Shown: positions 1 through 7,219, numbered from the stretch's first letter. The stretch: 33,554 nucleotides of DNA from an uncultured Christensenellaceae bacterium (GCA_910588465.1 CAJUOP010000022.1:1-33554), one strand, 5' to 3'. Translations and numbers: made by a program. The notes: a model not told the origin generated them from the sequence alone.

Positions 1-1
1 T

Positions 2-79
2 CGGCTTTTACAATGCGCCTATGCCGAAAATGTAACTACGATAAACAGTAATTTAACGATGATAAAAGGCAAGTTATGA
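2..79 (+). CDS. possible 3' end of an upstream gene (cut by window edge)
   Basis: One frame is open from the window edge and stops at TGA 77-79, one base before the ATG at 81. That spacing is typical of co-translated genes. The roughly 25 visible residues show no recognisable motif. The other two forward frames are also open at the edge and stop at 35 and 51, so the choice rests only on spacing. Confidence 0.2.
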   Translation, partial: RLLQCAYAENVTTINSNLTMIKGKL

Positions 80-80
80 T

Positions 81-557
81 ATGAAGGATTCTTATACGTC
101 AAAATTTTCAAACAAAAAATTAGCAATTTTAAACAGCGTATTAGTTCTTTTTTATTTCGTGTATTTATCAGTGTTTATATGGTTCGTCGTGGACTTTTTT
201 AAAAATACCTACAATACCGAATTCAATACGGCGGAAACCATAGGTGCGTTTTTTCTTATTTGCAGTGTCGTTTGCAGCTGTCCTATTTCCATTAGTTTAT
301 GCCGTATACTTTTCAACACGGTAAAGAAGAGATGGATTGTTTACACGCCTCGCACTTCTTATAACCGCAGAAGAATTGATAGATATACACTGGGAATCGT
401 TGGCGGTTTTGTGGCGGCAATTTTTTTGATTACTGTTTTTGCATTATTTTTTAATAAGCTTTCATGGACAGGTATTCTATCTGTTTGGCTTGCGTTGTTC
501 AATATAATTGGTGCAGATATAATTAGCTTAATATTATATAAATCATACAAATTATAA
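81..557 (+). CDS. small multi-pass membrane protein, unknown function
   Basis: This 158-residue protein has about four hydrophobic spans (roughly residues 14-40, 53-77, 103-125 and 130-155) and a basic loop rich in Arg and Tyr around 83-102. I do not recognise a family. The gene is clearly AT-rich and uses A/T-ending codons, unlike the GC-rich genes after it, which suggests a different origin. A weak AAAGG lies 10-15 bases before the ATG, so it may depend on translational coupling with whatever ends at 79. A hairpin at 611-643 probably ends the transcript. Its membrane location is well supported; its function is not. Confidence 0.7.
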   Translation: MKDSYTSKFSNKKLAILNSVLVLFYFVYLSVFIWFVVDFFKNTYNTEFNTAETIGAFFLICSVVCSCPISISLCRILFNTVKKRWIVYTPRTSYNRRRIDRYTLGIVGGFVAAIFLITVFALFFNKLSWTGILSVWLALFNIIGADIISLILYKSYKL

Positions 558-610
558 AGTTTGATTTATTACGATAAATTTCAATTTATCTTTCTAAAAG
601 GTTTGTAGTA

Positions 611-643
611 AAAAGCTCTCGAACATATCATTCGAGAGCTTTT
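611..643 (+). terminator. intrinsic terminator after the first membrane gene
   Basis: A 13-bp stem (AAAAGCTCTCGAA pairing with TTCGAGAGCTTTT) has a 7-base loop and a T-rich 3' side. The A-rich 5' side makes it potentially bidirectional. The gene-free stretch 558-838 otherwise holds AT-rich sequence with no coding signal, up to the rplM promoter. Confidence 0.75.
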
Positions 644-796
644 GTCCTTGCTTGAAATTATAACTCTTAATAATTTAGTTTTTTAATTCCCTATGGGAAG
701 TGCGCTTTTCCCGCGCTTTTATTTTTAAAACCGTTGCGCGACCGAAAAAATTTTGAAAAATTCCGAAAAAAACTTGAAAACGCAACTCAAAACAGC

Positions 797-825
797 TTGA
801 CGGAACTTTTACGATAGCCTATAAT
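797..825 (+). promoter_or_regulatory. sigma-A promoter of rplM-rpsI
   Basis: The -35 box TTGACG (797-802) and -10 box TATAAT (820-825) are 17 bases apart. Transcription should begin near 832, giving a leader of about 70 nt. This rules out the in-frame GTG at 839 as the L13 start, because it would lie at the very 5' end of the RNA with no ribosome binding site. Confidence 0.9.
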
Positions 826-831
826 GATACG

Positions 832-901
832 GTAAACAGTGGCGGAAGGGCGCGAACAACTTTGTTTTGCGCGATACGCAAGGGAAGGAGTTACAGAAAA
901 T
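832..901 (+). promoter_or_regulatory. rplM 5' leader, candidate L13-type autoregulatory leader
   Basis: The predicted leader contains a small hairpin at 867-881 (TTGCG, loop, CGCAA) directly abutting the Shine-Dalgarno GGAAGGAG (883-890). It also has a longer pairing option between GCGCG near 850-855 and CGCG near 870. Bacillota rplM operons often carry an L13 leader motif at this position. The match here is by position and general structure only. Confidence 0.4.
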
Positions 902-1333
902 ATGAAAACCTATATGGCAAATGCACAGACGGTTGAGAGAAAATGGTACGTCGTAGACGCGGAGGGGATTCCCCTCGGCAGACTTGCGTCGAAGGTGGCT
1001 TCCATTCTCCGCGGAAAGAACAAACCGTCGTTTACTCCCAACGTAGACACGGGAGATTTTGTAATAATTTTAAACAGCGACAAGGTGGTCCTTACGGGAA
1101 AGAAAACGGAGGACAAATTTTACCGCTATCACACGGGCTACATCGGAGGGCTGAAAGAAATTTCCTACGGCAAGCTCATGGCGGAGCGGAGCGACCTTGC
1201 GGTTTACGAGGCGGTCAAGGGAATGCTTCCCAAAAACTCTCTCGGCAGACAGATGATTAAAAAGCTGCGCGTGTACAAGGGCGCGGAACACAACCATGCG
1301 GCGCAGAAGCCCGAAGCGTTAAAATTATTCTAA
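902..1333 (+). CDS. rplM: 50S ribosomal protein L13
   Basis: L13 is an early-assembling large-subunit protein that binds 23S rRNA. The 143 residues from ATG 902 match the family length and show its hallmarks: the N-terminal WYVVDAEG..LGRLAS segment, HTGY..G near residue 75, the GMLPKNSLGR segment near 110, and LRVYKGAEHNHAAQKP at the end. The start at 902 is chosen over GTG 839 because it has GGAAGGAG 11 bases upstream and because the promoter places the RNA 5' end near 832. It is co-transcribed with rpsI, which begins 16 bases after the stop, in the usual bacterial L13-S9 pair. Confidence 0.98.
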   Translation: MKTYMANAQTVERKWYVVDAEGIPLGRLASKVASILRGKNKPSFTPNVDTGDFVIILNSDKVVLTGKKTEDKFYRYHTGYIGGLKEISYGKLMAERSDLAVYEAVKGMLPKNSLGRQMIKKLRVYKGAEHNHAAQKPEALKLF

Positions 1334-1349
1334 GGCGAGGTAAACGGAT

Positions 1350-1763
1350 ATGGCTAAGACGAGTATGAAAAAGAAGATACAGTTTTGGGGCACGGGCAGA
1401 AGAAAAAAGGCGATTGCGCGCGTGCGCTTGTTGCCTGCCGGAAGCGGTGCGATCGTTATTAACGATCGCGCTTTGGAGGATTACTTCCCGCAGGGCACCC
1501 TTCAATATATTGTAAAACAGCCCTTAAATGAGGTTGGGGCGGACGGAAAGTACGACGTTAAGGTAAACGTAATGGGCGGCGGGCTTACCGGTCAGGCGGG
1601 CGCGATCCGTCTCGGTATCGCAAGAGCGCTGCTTCAAAGCGAACCCGAAAGCCGTCCCGCGCTGAAAAAAGCGGGCTTCCTTACGAGAGACCCTCGCGCA
1701 AAAGAGAGAAAGAAATACGGTCTCAAAAAAGCGCGTCGCGCTCCTCAGTTCTCCAAGAGATAA
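1350..1763 (+). CDS. rpsI: 30S ribosomal protein S9
   Basis: S9 belongs to the small-subunit head and its C-terminal tail reaches the P-site tRNA. The 137-residue product has the GTGRRKKAIARVRL segment near residues 14-27, GGGLTGQAGAIRLGIARAL near 76-94, and the diagnostic basic tail KKARRAPQFSKR. AAGGCGAGG lies just before ATG 1350. An internal in-frame ATG at 1365 would give a form five residues shorter and cannot be excluded. A strong terminator follows at once, so rplM-rpsI is a closed two-gene operon. Confidence 0.98.
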   Translation: MAKTSMKKKIQFWGTGRRKKAIARVRLLPAGSGAIVINDRALEDYFPQGTLQYIVKQPLNEVGADGKYDVKVNVMGGGLTGQAGAIRLGIARALLQSEPESRPALKKAGFLTRDPRAKERKKYGLKKARRAPQFSKR

Positions 1764-1770
1764 AATTTAC

Positions 1771-1800
1771 GCCGACCGCGGAAGTGCGGTCGGCTTTTTT
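1771..1800 (+). terminator. rpsI terminator
   Basis: A 9-bp GC stem (GCCGACCGC / GCGGTCGGC) with a 6-base loop is followed by six T. It begins 7 bases after the rpsI stop. Confidence 0.95.
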
Positions 1801-1810
1801 AGAGGTTGTT

Positions 1811-2665
1811 ATGATTTGCGAAAAAGTAGATTTATACGATTTCTTTGCTCTTCCCCGCGAAGGGCGCACGGGCGGATACCTCGCCGTATTCGCTCACGAA
1901 AAGGAAACCGAAATTTCCGTGCGCGAGCGTCCTGCCATGCTCGTTGTTCCGGGCGGCGGCTACAATATGCTTTCCGAGCGCGAGGCGGAGCCCGTTGCAA
2001 CGGCGTATTATGCGCAGGGGTTTCAAACGTTTATTTTGGATTATTCGCTGCAAACCGCCTATCCCGCGCCGCTTATCGAGGCGGCAATGGCGGTTGCCTA
2101 TATCCGTTTGAGTGCGGAAGCGTATAGGGTAAACAAGTCGCACGTGGCGGCGATCGGCTTTTCCGCGGGAGGAAACCTCTGCGGTATGCTGGCGACGCTG
2201 TTTGCGGACGATGCGATAAAAAAGGCGCTGGGCAAGCGGGCGGAGCTCGCGCGTCCCGATGCCGTCGTGCTCGCCTACGGCGTGCTTTCACTGGGCAAAT
2301 TCGGGCATACGGGAACGGCGGACAATATCACGGGCGGAGACGAGGCGCTGAAAAAGCGGCTTTCCCCCGAGCTCTGCGTGACAAAAGACAGCTCGCCCGC
2401 ATTCTTGTGGCACACGACCGAGGACGACTGCGTTTCCGTTCAGTGCTCCGTGCTGTATGCGAACGCCTGTCTGGAAGCGGGCGTGCCCGTAGAGCTGCAT
2501 CTGTTCGAACAGGGGCGCCACGGACTTTCCGTGCTCAATGCGGACGTGCACGGTACGGCGGAAATTCCTTTTGCGCTGGCGCGCAACGCCGTCTGGATAG
2601 AACTCTCGTTAAGCTGGCTGAAAATGCGCGGATTCGAAGTGCGCGAAAAAACCGAAGCGAAGTAA
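1811..2665 (+). CDS. alpha/beta hydrolase, acetyl-xylan-esterase/lipase type
   Basis: This is a predicted cytoplasmic serine esterase of 284 residues. PGGGY near residue 46-51 matches the oxyanion-hole HGGG-type motif. GFSAGG places the nucleophile at Ser118, an Asp pair at 205-206 (TTEDD) is the likely acid, and His237 (GRHGLS) completes the triad. The layout resembles small-molecule carboxylesterases that deacetylate plant polysaccharides, though the substrate cannot be read from sequence. ATG 1811 is chosen because the longer open frame would start inside the rpsI terminator and AGAGG lies just upstream. There is no signal peptide. No own promoter is obvious, so it may rely on readthrough. 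Confidence 0.88.
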   Translation: MICEKVDLYDFFALPREGRTGGYLAVFAHEKETEISVRERPAMLVVPGGGYNMLSEREAEPVATAYYAQGFQTFILDYSLQTAYPAPLIEAAMAVAYIRLSAEAYRVNKSHVAAIGFSAGGNLCGMLATLFADDAIKKALGKRAELARPDAVVLAYGVLSLGKFGHTGTADNITGGDEALKKRLSPELCVTKDSSPAFLWHTTEDDCVSVQCSVLYANACLEAGVPVELHLFEQGRHGLSVLNADVHGTAEIPFALARNAVWIELSLSWLKMRGFEVREKTEAK

Positions 2666-2690
2666 TTATCGCTTCGGTTACGGTTTTTTT
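2644..2690. terminator. bidirectional terminator between convergent genes
   Basis: An 11-bp stem (AACCGAAGCGA / TCGCTTCGGTT, 2650-2679) contains the hydrolase stop codon in its loop. T-runs lie on both sides (2684-2690 for plus, the A-run 2645-2650 for minus), so it serves the hydrolase and the small minus-strand gene. Confidence 0.85.
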
Positions 2691-2947
2691 CGCCCGTCTA
2701 TTTTTTTGGAGATATTCTCGTGCCGCTCGATCAGCGCGGTGAACGCGTCCGTCTGCGGGGGCGTATCGGTAGCGTCGGAGGGGACGGACAGCGCGGGCGG
2801 CGGGGCAAACGCTCTGTCGTTTACGTTCGCTTTTTGCACGGGCGGCTGCTCGGCGGATGGTTCCGTTTGTTCGGTTTGCGGTGCTTCCTGTGCGGAAGCG
2901 AACGCGGAGAGCGTATCCAAAAGTTCGAAAATTCCGAATTTTTCCAT
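2678..2947 (-). CDS. small Pro/Glu-rich protein, unknown
   Basis: The 89-residue product starts with a short hydrophobic helix (KFGIFELLDTLSAF), runs through a low-complexity Pro/Ala/Glu/Gln-rich middle, and ends in a charged helix (LIERHENISKKID). The coding call rests on a good ribosome binding site (GGGAAGGAAT seven or so bases before ATG 2947), a shared terminator at the end, and a well-formed N-terminus. I do not recognise a family. The order-disorder-order layout would fit a small adaptor or scaffold, but that is a guess. It diverges from the large lipoprotein gene at 3088. Confidence 0.6.
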   Translation of the reverse strand: MEKFGIFELLDTLSAFASAQEAPQTEQTEPSAEQPPVQKANVNDRAFAPPPALSVPSDATDTPPQTDAFTALIERHENISKKIDGRKKP

Positions 2948-3006
2948 AAAAATTCCTTCCCTTGCGAAAAAAATAAAACAAAACGCGTAAGTTTTAACGT
3001 TTTTGA

Positions 3007-3035
3007 TTGCAAAAAGCCTCGTTTTAGTATATAAT
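3007..3035 (+). promoter_or_regulatory. promoter of the large lipoprotein gene
   Basis: TTGCAA (3007-3012) and TATAAT (3030-3035) are spaced by 17 bases. The predicted leader is about 45 nt, with AAGGA near 3074 ahead of ATG 3088. Confidence 0.85.
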
Positions 3036-3087
3036 GAAAGCTGTATCGTTAGAACGCGAAAATCAGATTTGATAAGGAAATACTTCC

Positions 3088-5451
3088 ATGCGTAAAGGTT
3101 TTAAAACATTGCTTGTAATTTCAACGGCGGCGGCGCTCTCTCTGGGCGCGCTGTCTCTTACCGCGTGCGACTATAAGTTTACGCCTCTCGGCGGAAACTT
3201 CGCGGAGGGCACGGTTAACTCGAACGGCGGCTTTGTGGTGGAAAAGGGCGAGTACGTTTATTTTGTAAACGGCGTGCAGACCTACACCGCCGACAATACG
3301 TACGGCACCCCCGTAAAGGGCGCGCTGATGCGCATTAAAAAGATGGACGTCCAAGCCCATAAAAATACGGCGGAAACGGTGATCCCTTCGCTGATGGTTT
3401 CGGCGGACTACAAGTCGGGTATTTACGTTTACGGCGACAGGGTTTACTACGCCACGCCCACCAACGTTAAGAATACTTCGGGCGAGGTGGAAAATTCTTA
3501 CCTCGACTTTAAGAGCGCGAAGCTGGACGGATCGGATATCCGCGATTATTTCCGCGTTTCCAAAAACGATACGCAGTTCCGCTACGTGCAAGAGGGCGAA
3601 GCGGTCTATTTGACATATTCCCAAGATTCCGAGCTGCGTTCCTACAATACGGCAAGCGGTACCGAAACGGTGCTTGCCGCGAACGTCGGCGCGTTCGTGT
3701 TTGACGCGGGCGATAAAGAAAATCCCTGGATCTACTACACCATGAGCGTGAGCGAAAATATGGATTCGGCGAATTCCGTTTCGCTTGCGTATAATCAGAT
3801 TTACCGCGTAAAGGCGGACAGAACGGAAGCCGTGTACGAATACGAGTGGGATTGGGAGTATCTCAACGAAAATAACGACGGAAAGGCGCCCTATACCAAC
3901 CTTGGCGAGATCGTGCTCGACGGGATCGGCAAACTGAACGCGAGCGAGCCTCCCAAAAATTTAACGCACGGGCTGGAAGAGGGCGTCGAGCCCGCGACCC
4001 CTAACGGATATACCTACACGTTGCAATCGTACGAGGAGGGCGGGCTGTACTTCGTCCGTTCCGATCTGGCTTCCTCGGGAAGCTCCACTACGGGCGTGGG
4101 CGGAAGTCTGTATTATCTTTCCGAGGACGCGTTGCAGGCGGCGGGCTGGAACCCGATTAAGGCGAATCACGCGGGCGAGAATAAGCTCGAGCTGGTGGCG
4201 CAGCCCGCAAACACGAGCAAGGCGAGCGCTTCCGCGCTGTTCTATAAAGATACGAACGGACATCACTATATTTACGTGAAGGACGAAAACATCATCCGCG
4301 CGGACGTTACCGAAGGCGGCTATGCCGAAGAAACGGTGATTTGTTCGGATGCGAGCGGAGCGACGCTTTTGTTCCTCGACGGCGAATCGGATGAGAAATT
4401 CGATTACGTATACTTCTCCCGCACCAGCGGAGGGGGCGTTTCGGTGGAGCGCGCGGTGTACAACGGAAACGGCAAGGATTACGACGTGCTCGACTTCGAG
4501 GGAACGGACAATTCCGGCTACAAGCCCGTAAAAGTGCTCGATTTGCAGCATGCGAGCGGCTGGTACCCCGTAGAGATTTTAAACGGCTTTTTATATTATG
4601 CGGACGCCGAGTCGATCGGATCGGTTTCTTACAGCTACGTTTCCGTGGTGGATCTGACGGCGGACGGCAAGCTGATGAACAACGTGCAGATCGAGGAGCT
4701 GAACAAAAAGTATCAGGCGCTGAACGATTCTTCGGCCAAGAAGGGATTCTTTGCGAAGATGAGCGAAGAGGTTTCGGCGAACGCTTCGGCGGCGATGAAG
4801 TATTTCTTCTTCGAGGGAAATGCCGAAACGAAATACGAGGACACGCTGTTCTATTCGAACATTCAGGACGCGATCGCGCTCGGCAAGAAAGCGGACTATC
4901 TGTACAGCGAGGACGAGCAGACCGCCTTTAAAGAGTACGTGGCGGGCACGGGAGACGCGGCGGCGTTGGTAGACGAAAACGGAAAATCCTACCGCACGCG
5001 CGATTACTTTATTACCCGTCTCGGCTTACGGGAAGAGGCGGACGAAGAGGCGCTGCACGATTACTGGAAGGGCAACCTGCAAAACTATACCGAAGAAGAG
5101 GAAGAGGCGCAGCCGCTGGAAGGCTGGCAGTGGGCGCTTATCGGCGTCGCGATCGGCTTAGTCGTCGTCGGCGCGGGGCTCGGAACGTATCTGCTTCTCC
5201 GCAGACAGAAGAAGCTCGAAAAGGAGAACGCGCCCAAGGTGGAGCGTCTGCGCGTGGATACGACGGACGACAGAAGCGTGGACGTGTACGCGGACGAGCC
5301 CGCGGAGGAAACGGTCGCGGAAGAGACGGAAACGGAGAGCGCGGAGGTCGAGGCGGAAGAGGAAGAATTGCCCGCGGAAGAGCCTGCGGAAGAGTCCGAG
5401 GAAACGACCGAGAGCGAGGAAGAGAAAATCGAGCCGAACGGCGAAGAATAA
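3088..5451 (+). CDS. large lipoprotein with C-terminal membrane anchor and acidic tail
   Basis: The 787-residue protein begins with a lipoprotein signal (lipobox LTAC, Cys27). A long exported region rich in Tyr/Asp/Gly contains repeated beta-strand phrases such as EYVYFVNG, RVYYATP, WIYYTMS and DYVYFSR, which suggest a beta-propeller-like fold of the DUF5050 kind. Residues 682-704 form a transmembrane helix followed by RRQKK, then about 78 residues made mostly of Glu, Ala and Thr. Cleavage at Cys27 plus the C-terminal helix would anchor it at both ends, leaving the acidic tail in the cytoplasm. It is monocistronic, with its own promoter and terminator. The function is unknown; a cell-envelope sensor or scaffold is one possibility. 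No enzyme motif is seen. Confidence 0.8.
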   Translation: MRKGFKTLLVISTAAALSLGALSLTACDYKFTPLGGNFAEGTVNSNGGFVVEKGEYVYFVNGVQTYTADNTYGTPVKGALMRIKKMDVQAHKNTAETVIPSLMVSADYKSGIYVYGDRVYYATPTNVKNTSGEVENSYLDFKSAKLDGSDIRDYFRVSKNDTQFRYVQEGEAVYLTYSQDSELRSYNTASGTETVLAANVGAFVFDAGDKENPWIYYTMSVSENMDSANSVSLAYNQIYRVKADRTEAVYEYEWDWEYLNENNDGKAPYTNLGEIVLDGIGKLNASEPPKNLTHGLEEGVEPATPNGYTYTLQSYEEGGLYFVRSDLASSGSSTTGVGGSLYYLSEDALQAAGWNPIKANHAGENKLELVAQPANTSKASASALFYKDTNGHHYIYVKDENIIRADVTEGGYAEETVICSDASGATLLFLDGESDEKFDYVYFSRTSGGGVSVERAVYNGNGKDYDVLDFEGTDNSGYKPVKVLDLQHASGWYPVEILNGFLYYADAESIGSVSYSYVSVVDLTADGKLMNNVQIEELNKKYQALNDSSAKKGFFAKMSEEVSANASAAMKYFFFEGNAETKYEDTLFYSNIQDAIALGKKADYLYSEDEQTAFKEYVAGTGDAAALVDENGKSYRTRDYFITRLGLREEADEEALHDYWKGNLQNYTEEEEEAQPLEGWQWALIGVAIGLVVVGAGLGTYLLLRRQKKLEKENAPKVERLRVDTTDDRSVDVYADEPAEETVAEETETESAEVEAEEEELPAEEPAEESEETTESEEEKIEPNGEE

Positions 5452-5456
5452 AACAC

Positions 5457-5486
5457 AAAACGCCCGCAGCATTGCGGGCGTTTTTT
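5457..5486. terminator. terminator after the lipoprotein gene
   Basis: An 8-bp stem CGCCCGCA / TGCGGGCG with a 4-base loop is flanked by AAAA and TTTTTT. It starts 10 bases after the stop codon. Confidence 0.92.
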
Positions 5487-5498
5487 CTTGAACGTGAA

Positions 5499-5533
5499 AA
5501 GCCGTCCCTGCGAAAATTCCGCAGGGACGGCTT
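5499..5533 (-). terminator. queT terminator
   Basis: A 14-bp perfect stem (AAGCCGTCCCTGCG and its complement, 5499-5512 and 5520-5533) with a 7-base loop is followed on the minus strand by TTTT. It lies just downstream of the queT stop. Confidence 0.85.
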
Positions 5534-5544
5534 ATGTATTCGGT

Positions 5545-6141
5545 TTATTGCGGCTCCGGCTCTTTTTCGACGGGTCGTTTGCCGTTTATAAAGGCGGACA
5601 CGTTCTTTCGGCGCATACGCAGCACGAACAGATACAGCGGCGAGCCCAGCCCGAACACCCAAAGCGCTTCCGTCGCGCACAGCGAACCGAAATTTACCCA
5701 GTAGGCGATCGCCAACGTGCTCCCCGCCGACGCGTCCCCGCACAGGAACACGATAACGAGGGGGATCACAAAGGCGTTGGCGAGCACGGGGAACAGTCCG
5801 CCCGTAAAAATGCGCAGCGCGTGGATTCCCGCGTTTTTCGTCGCTTCCCGAATCAGCCGTCCGACGAAGTAAGTCCCGAGCGCCGCTATCAGCGTTGCCA
5901 GCGATCCCACGAACACGTCGTATATTAAAAACGGCGACGCGAGGTTGGAGAGCATACACCCGATATACAGCGCGGGCACCGCCTCGGGAAAGAACAGGGG
6001 CAGAACGCACAGCGCTTCCGCGGGACGGATCTGCAATACGCCTTGATACGCAATGGGCATAAAAGCGTAAGTAAGCGCAACATACAGCGCGGCGATAATG
6101 CCCGCGCGGCAGATGCGCTTGGTGGTAAAGATTCCTTTCAT
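5545..6141 (-). CDS. queT: QueT-family ECF transporter S component (queuosine precursor uptake)
   Basis: QueT proteins are the substrate-binding membrane subunits of energy-coupling-factor transporters and are assigned to uptake of queuosine precursors. The 198-residue product has about six hydrophobic spans. It shows the family-like LQIRPAEALCVLPLFFPEAVPAL segment (near residues 35-57) and DVFVGSLATLIAALGTY shortly after. ATG 6141 is preferred over the in-frame TTG at 6147 because GAGG lies 9 bases upstream of it. The shared ECF energising subunits are not in the window, which is usual for such solo S components. It is preceded by an unusually long leader containing a 275-bp inverted-repeat element. 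The assignment rests on motif resemblance. Confidence 0.82.
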   Translation of the reverse strand: MKGIFTTKRICRAGIIAALYVALTYAFMPIAYQGVLQIRPAEALCVLPLFFPEAVPALYIGCMLSNLASPFLIYDVFVGSLATLIAALGTYFVGRLIREATKNAGIHALRIFTGGLFPVLANAFVIPLVIVFLCGDASAGSTLAIAYWVNFGSLCATEALWVFGLGSPLYLFVLRMRRKNVSAFINGKRPVEKEPEPQ

Positions 6142-6163
6142 ATTCAATTACCTCGGTTTTTAT

Positions 6164-6438
6164 GCCGCCGAAGAACAATGCCCCGCAAGCCGTAAACGCG
6201 TATTTTGAGCGCTTTTCTACCGTCGCGCCTTTGGCGTATGCTCGATGCGCCGCAGTTGCTCCGAGTAAAAATCGCTTCCAAATCCGTTGTTTACGGTGTA
6301 ATACAGTTTTGCCGAGCGAAAATGCCGTTAGTCAAGGCGAGCGGGCGAAGTCGTACTGTGCGGTACGGCAAGTCCGCTCAACGCAGAATAGCGACGTTTG
6401 CGCCGACAAAACCTTGCGCCGTATTGTTCTTCGGCGGC
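6164..6438. repeat. 275-bp element bounded by 16-bp perfect inverted repeats
   Basis: GCCGCCGAAGAACAAT at 6164-6179 is exactly repeated in inverse at 6423-6438. A further GCAAG/CTTGC pairing lies six bases inside. Within it, on the minus strand, is a nested stem (AGCGG...CGTAC, loop, GTACG...CCGCT) near 6330-6375 and a CGCC-AAA-GGCG hairpin near 6226-6236. It falls wholly in the predicted queT leader. No transposase and no convincing target-site duplication is seen. It could be a MITE-like insertion or one large folded RNA domain. Open frames crossing it are Arg/Cys-rich and look non-coding. Confidence 0.6.
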
Positions 6439-6474
6439 GATTTCGGAAGTGTTGTCCGAAAACCTTCCGTGCCT

Positions 6475-6502
6475 ATTATACGCATTTTTACAATACAGTC
6501 AA
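6475..6502 (-). promoter_or_regulatory. promoter reading toward queT
   Basis: On the minus strand TTGACT (6502-6497) and TATAAT (6480-6475) are separated by 16 bases. Transcription would begin near 6468, giving about 320 nt before queT. A CGGAAG/CTTCCG hairpin follows within the first 40 nt. Confidence 0.75.
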
Positions 6503-6528
6503 CAAGTTTTGCTCGCCGCCGTAAAAAA

Positions 6529-6738
6529 TCACGATAAATATTTGGTGGGGCGGAAAGCGATCAGCCAGAACAGCAGCCACAGCGCGCCGACGCCCGCAAG
6601 CGACATAATCGAACGGTAAGCCGTCAGATTTCCGAAGCAGACGACCCAAAGCAGGTCGAAGCCGAACAGCGCGTATACGGTCGCGCACAGTCCTAAAAAA
6701 ATGAGAACGGAACAACAGATAATCGTGGTAAGCTTCAT
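6529..6738 (-). CDS. DUF378-like small membrane protein
   Basis: The 69-residue product has two hydrophobic spans (about residues 5-27 and 42-62). It resembles the DUF378/YuzA family in its phrase FGFDLLWVVCFGNLTAYRSIMSLAGVGALWLL, compared with the family's FNFDLV..LFG...R..Y.LVGLA.L layout. The function of the family is unknown. There is no good ribosome binding site before ATG 6738, and the upstream gene's terminator lies just 15 bases away, so expression may depend on readthrough. This lowers confidence in the exact start, less so in the gene. Confidence 0.6.
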   Translation of the reverse strand: MKLTTIICCSVLIFLGLCATVYALFGFDLLWVVCFGNLTAYRSIMSLAGVGALWLLFWLIAFRPTKYLS

Positions 6739-6752
6739 AAAGACAGTTTGCG

Positions 6753-6781
6753 AAAAAAAAGCGCGCCTATGCGCGGCGCGC
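6753..6781 (-). terminator. terminator of the small gene at 6790
   Basis: On the minus strand a 7-bp GC-only stem (GCGCGCC / GGCGCGC) is followed by eight T. Confidence 0.85.
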
Positions 6782-6789
6782 GGAGAAGT

Positions 6790-7047
6790 TTATCCGATAT
6801 TTTCCAAAACCAACTTGTCGAAGGGAGTGTCCTCCATAAAGTCGGCGGGGCGAAAGGTGATGCGGCGGAATTTGGCATATTGAAACAGGTGCGGTTTTAA
6901 CAAAACGGGCGTGGGAACGTCGAGCGCGTCGCAAATGTCCGTAAGATAAACGAAAAACTGCGAATACGTAAACACATTGTCGCTTTCGTAAACCGTTTGT
7001 TTGGCGATATGGTCGCCCTCCATAACCTTTGCCCAAATTTTAAACAT
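6790..7047 (-). CDS. small conserved-looking protein, unknown; leaderless transcript
   Basis: This 85-residue protein begins MFKIWAK and ends DTPFDKLVLENIG. It has no membrane span or known motif and reads as a compact alpha/beta protein. The start is set by the promoter: TACAAT ends at 7054, six bases before ATG 7047, so the RNA should begin at the start codon. The in-frame ATG at 7053 would abut the -10 box and not be transcribed, and the much longer open frame to 7251 runs through the promoter. A strong terminator follows, so it is monocistronic. It diverges from greA. Confidence 0.75.
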   Translation of the reverse strand: MFKIWAKVMEGDHIAKQTVYESDNVFTYSQFFVYLTDICDALDVPTPVLLKPHLFQYAKFRRITFRPADFMEDTPFDKLVLENIG

Positions 7048-7053
7048 AAGCAT

Positions 7054-7082
7054 ATTGTAACGGAAAGTATCCGCTGTGTCAA
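7054..7082 (-). promoter_or_regulatory. promoter with no room for a leader (gene at 7047)
   Basis: TTGACA (7082-7077), a 17-base spacer and TACAAT (7059-7054) lie on the minus strand. Six bases then separate the -10 box from the ATG, so the predicted +1 is the A of the start codon. Confidence 0.85.
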
Positions 7083-7176
7083 GTAATTTGCTGCCGTGCC
7101 CCACAGCGGCAAGCACGCAATTATGCGGGTACGCAATGAAATTAAAGCGAAAAAACGGCGAATTCGGTGAAAGTTG

Positions 7177-7205
7177 TTGACAGCGCGGACGGAATGGAGT
7201 ATAAT
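7177..7205 (+). promoter_or_regulatory. promoter of the greA-lysS operon
   Basis: Consensus TTGACA (7177-7182) and TATAAT (7200-7205) are separated by 17 bases. The predicted start is near 7212, leaving a leader of about 90 nt before greA. Confidence 0.92.
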
Positions 7206-7219
7206 ATGGCAGAAGAAAG

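Noticed and set aside
839..901. N-terminal extension of L13 from GTG 839
   Set aside because: The promoter puts the RNA 5' end near 832 and there is no ribosome binding site before 839. The residues from 902 match the family exactly.
5138..6178. Long minus-strand frame of 346 codons overlapping queT and the lipoprotein gene
   Set aside because: It is Arg-rich shadow translation of GC-rich genes in another frame, with two terminators inside it.
6142..6470. preQ1 riboswitch upstream of queT
   Set aside because: I could not find the short preQ1-I core with its A-rich tail, nor a recognisable class II or III layout. A covariance search would settle it.
6162..6524. Open frame of about 120 codons across the inverted-repeat element on the plus strand
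   Set aside because: It has no ribosome binding site, is Arg/Cys-rich like a non-coding frame of a structured GC-rich element, and other frames here are open too. The promoter in this region reads the other way, toward queT.
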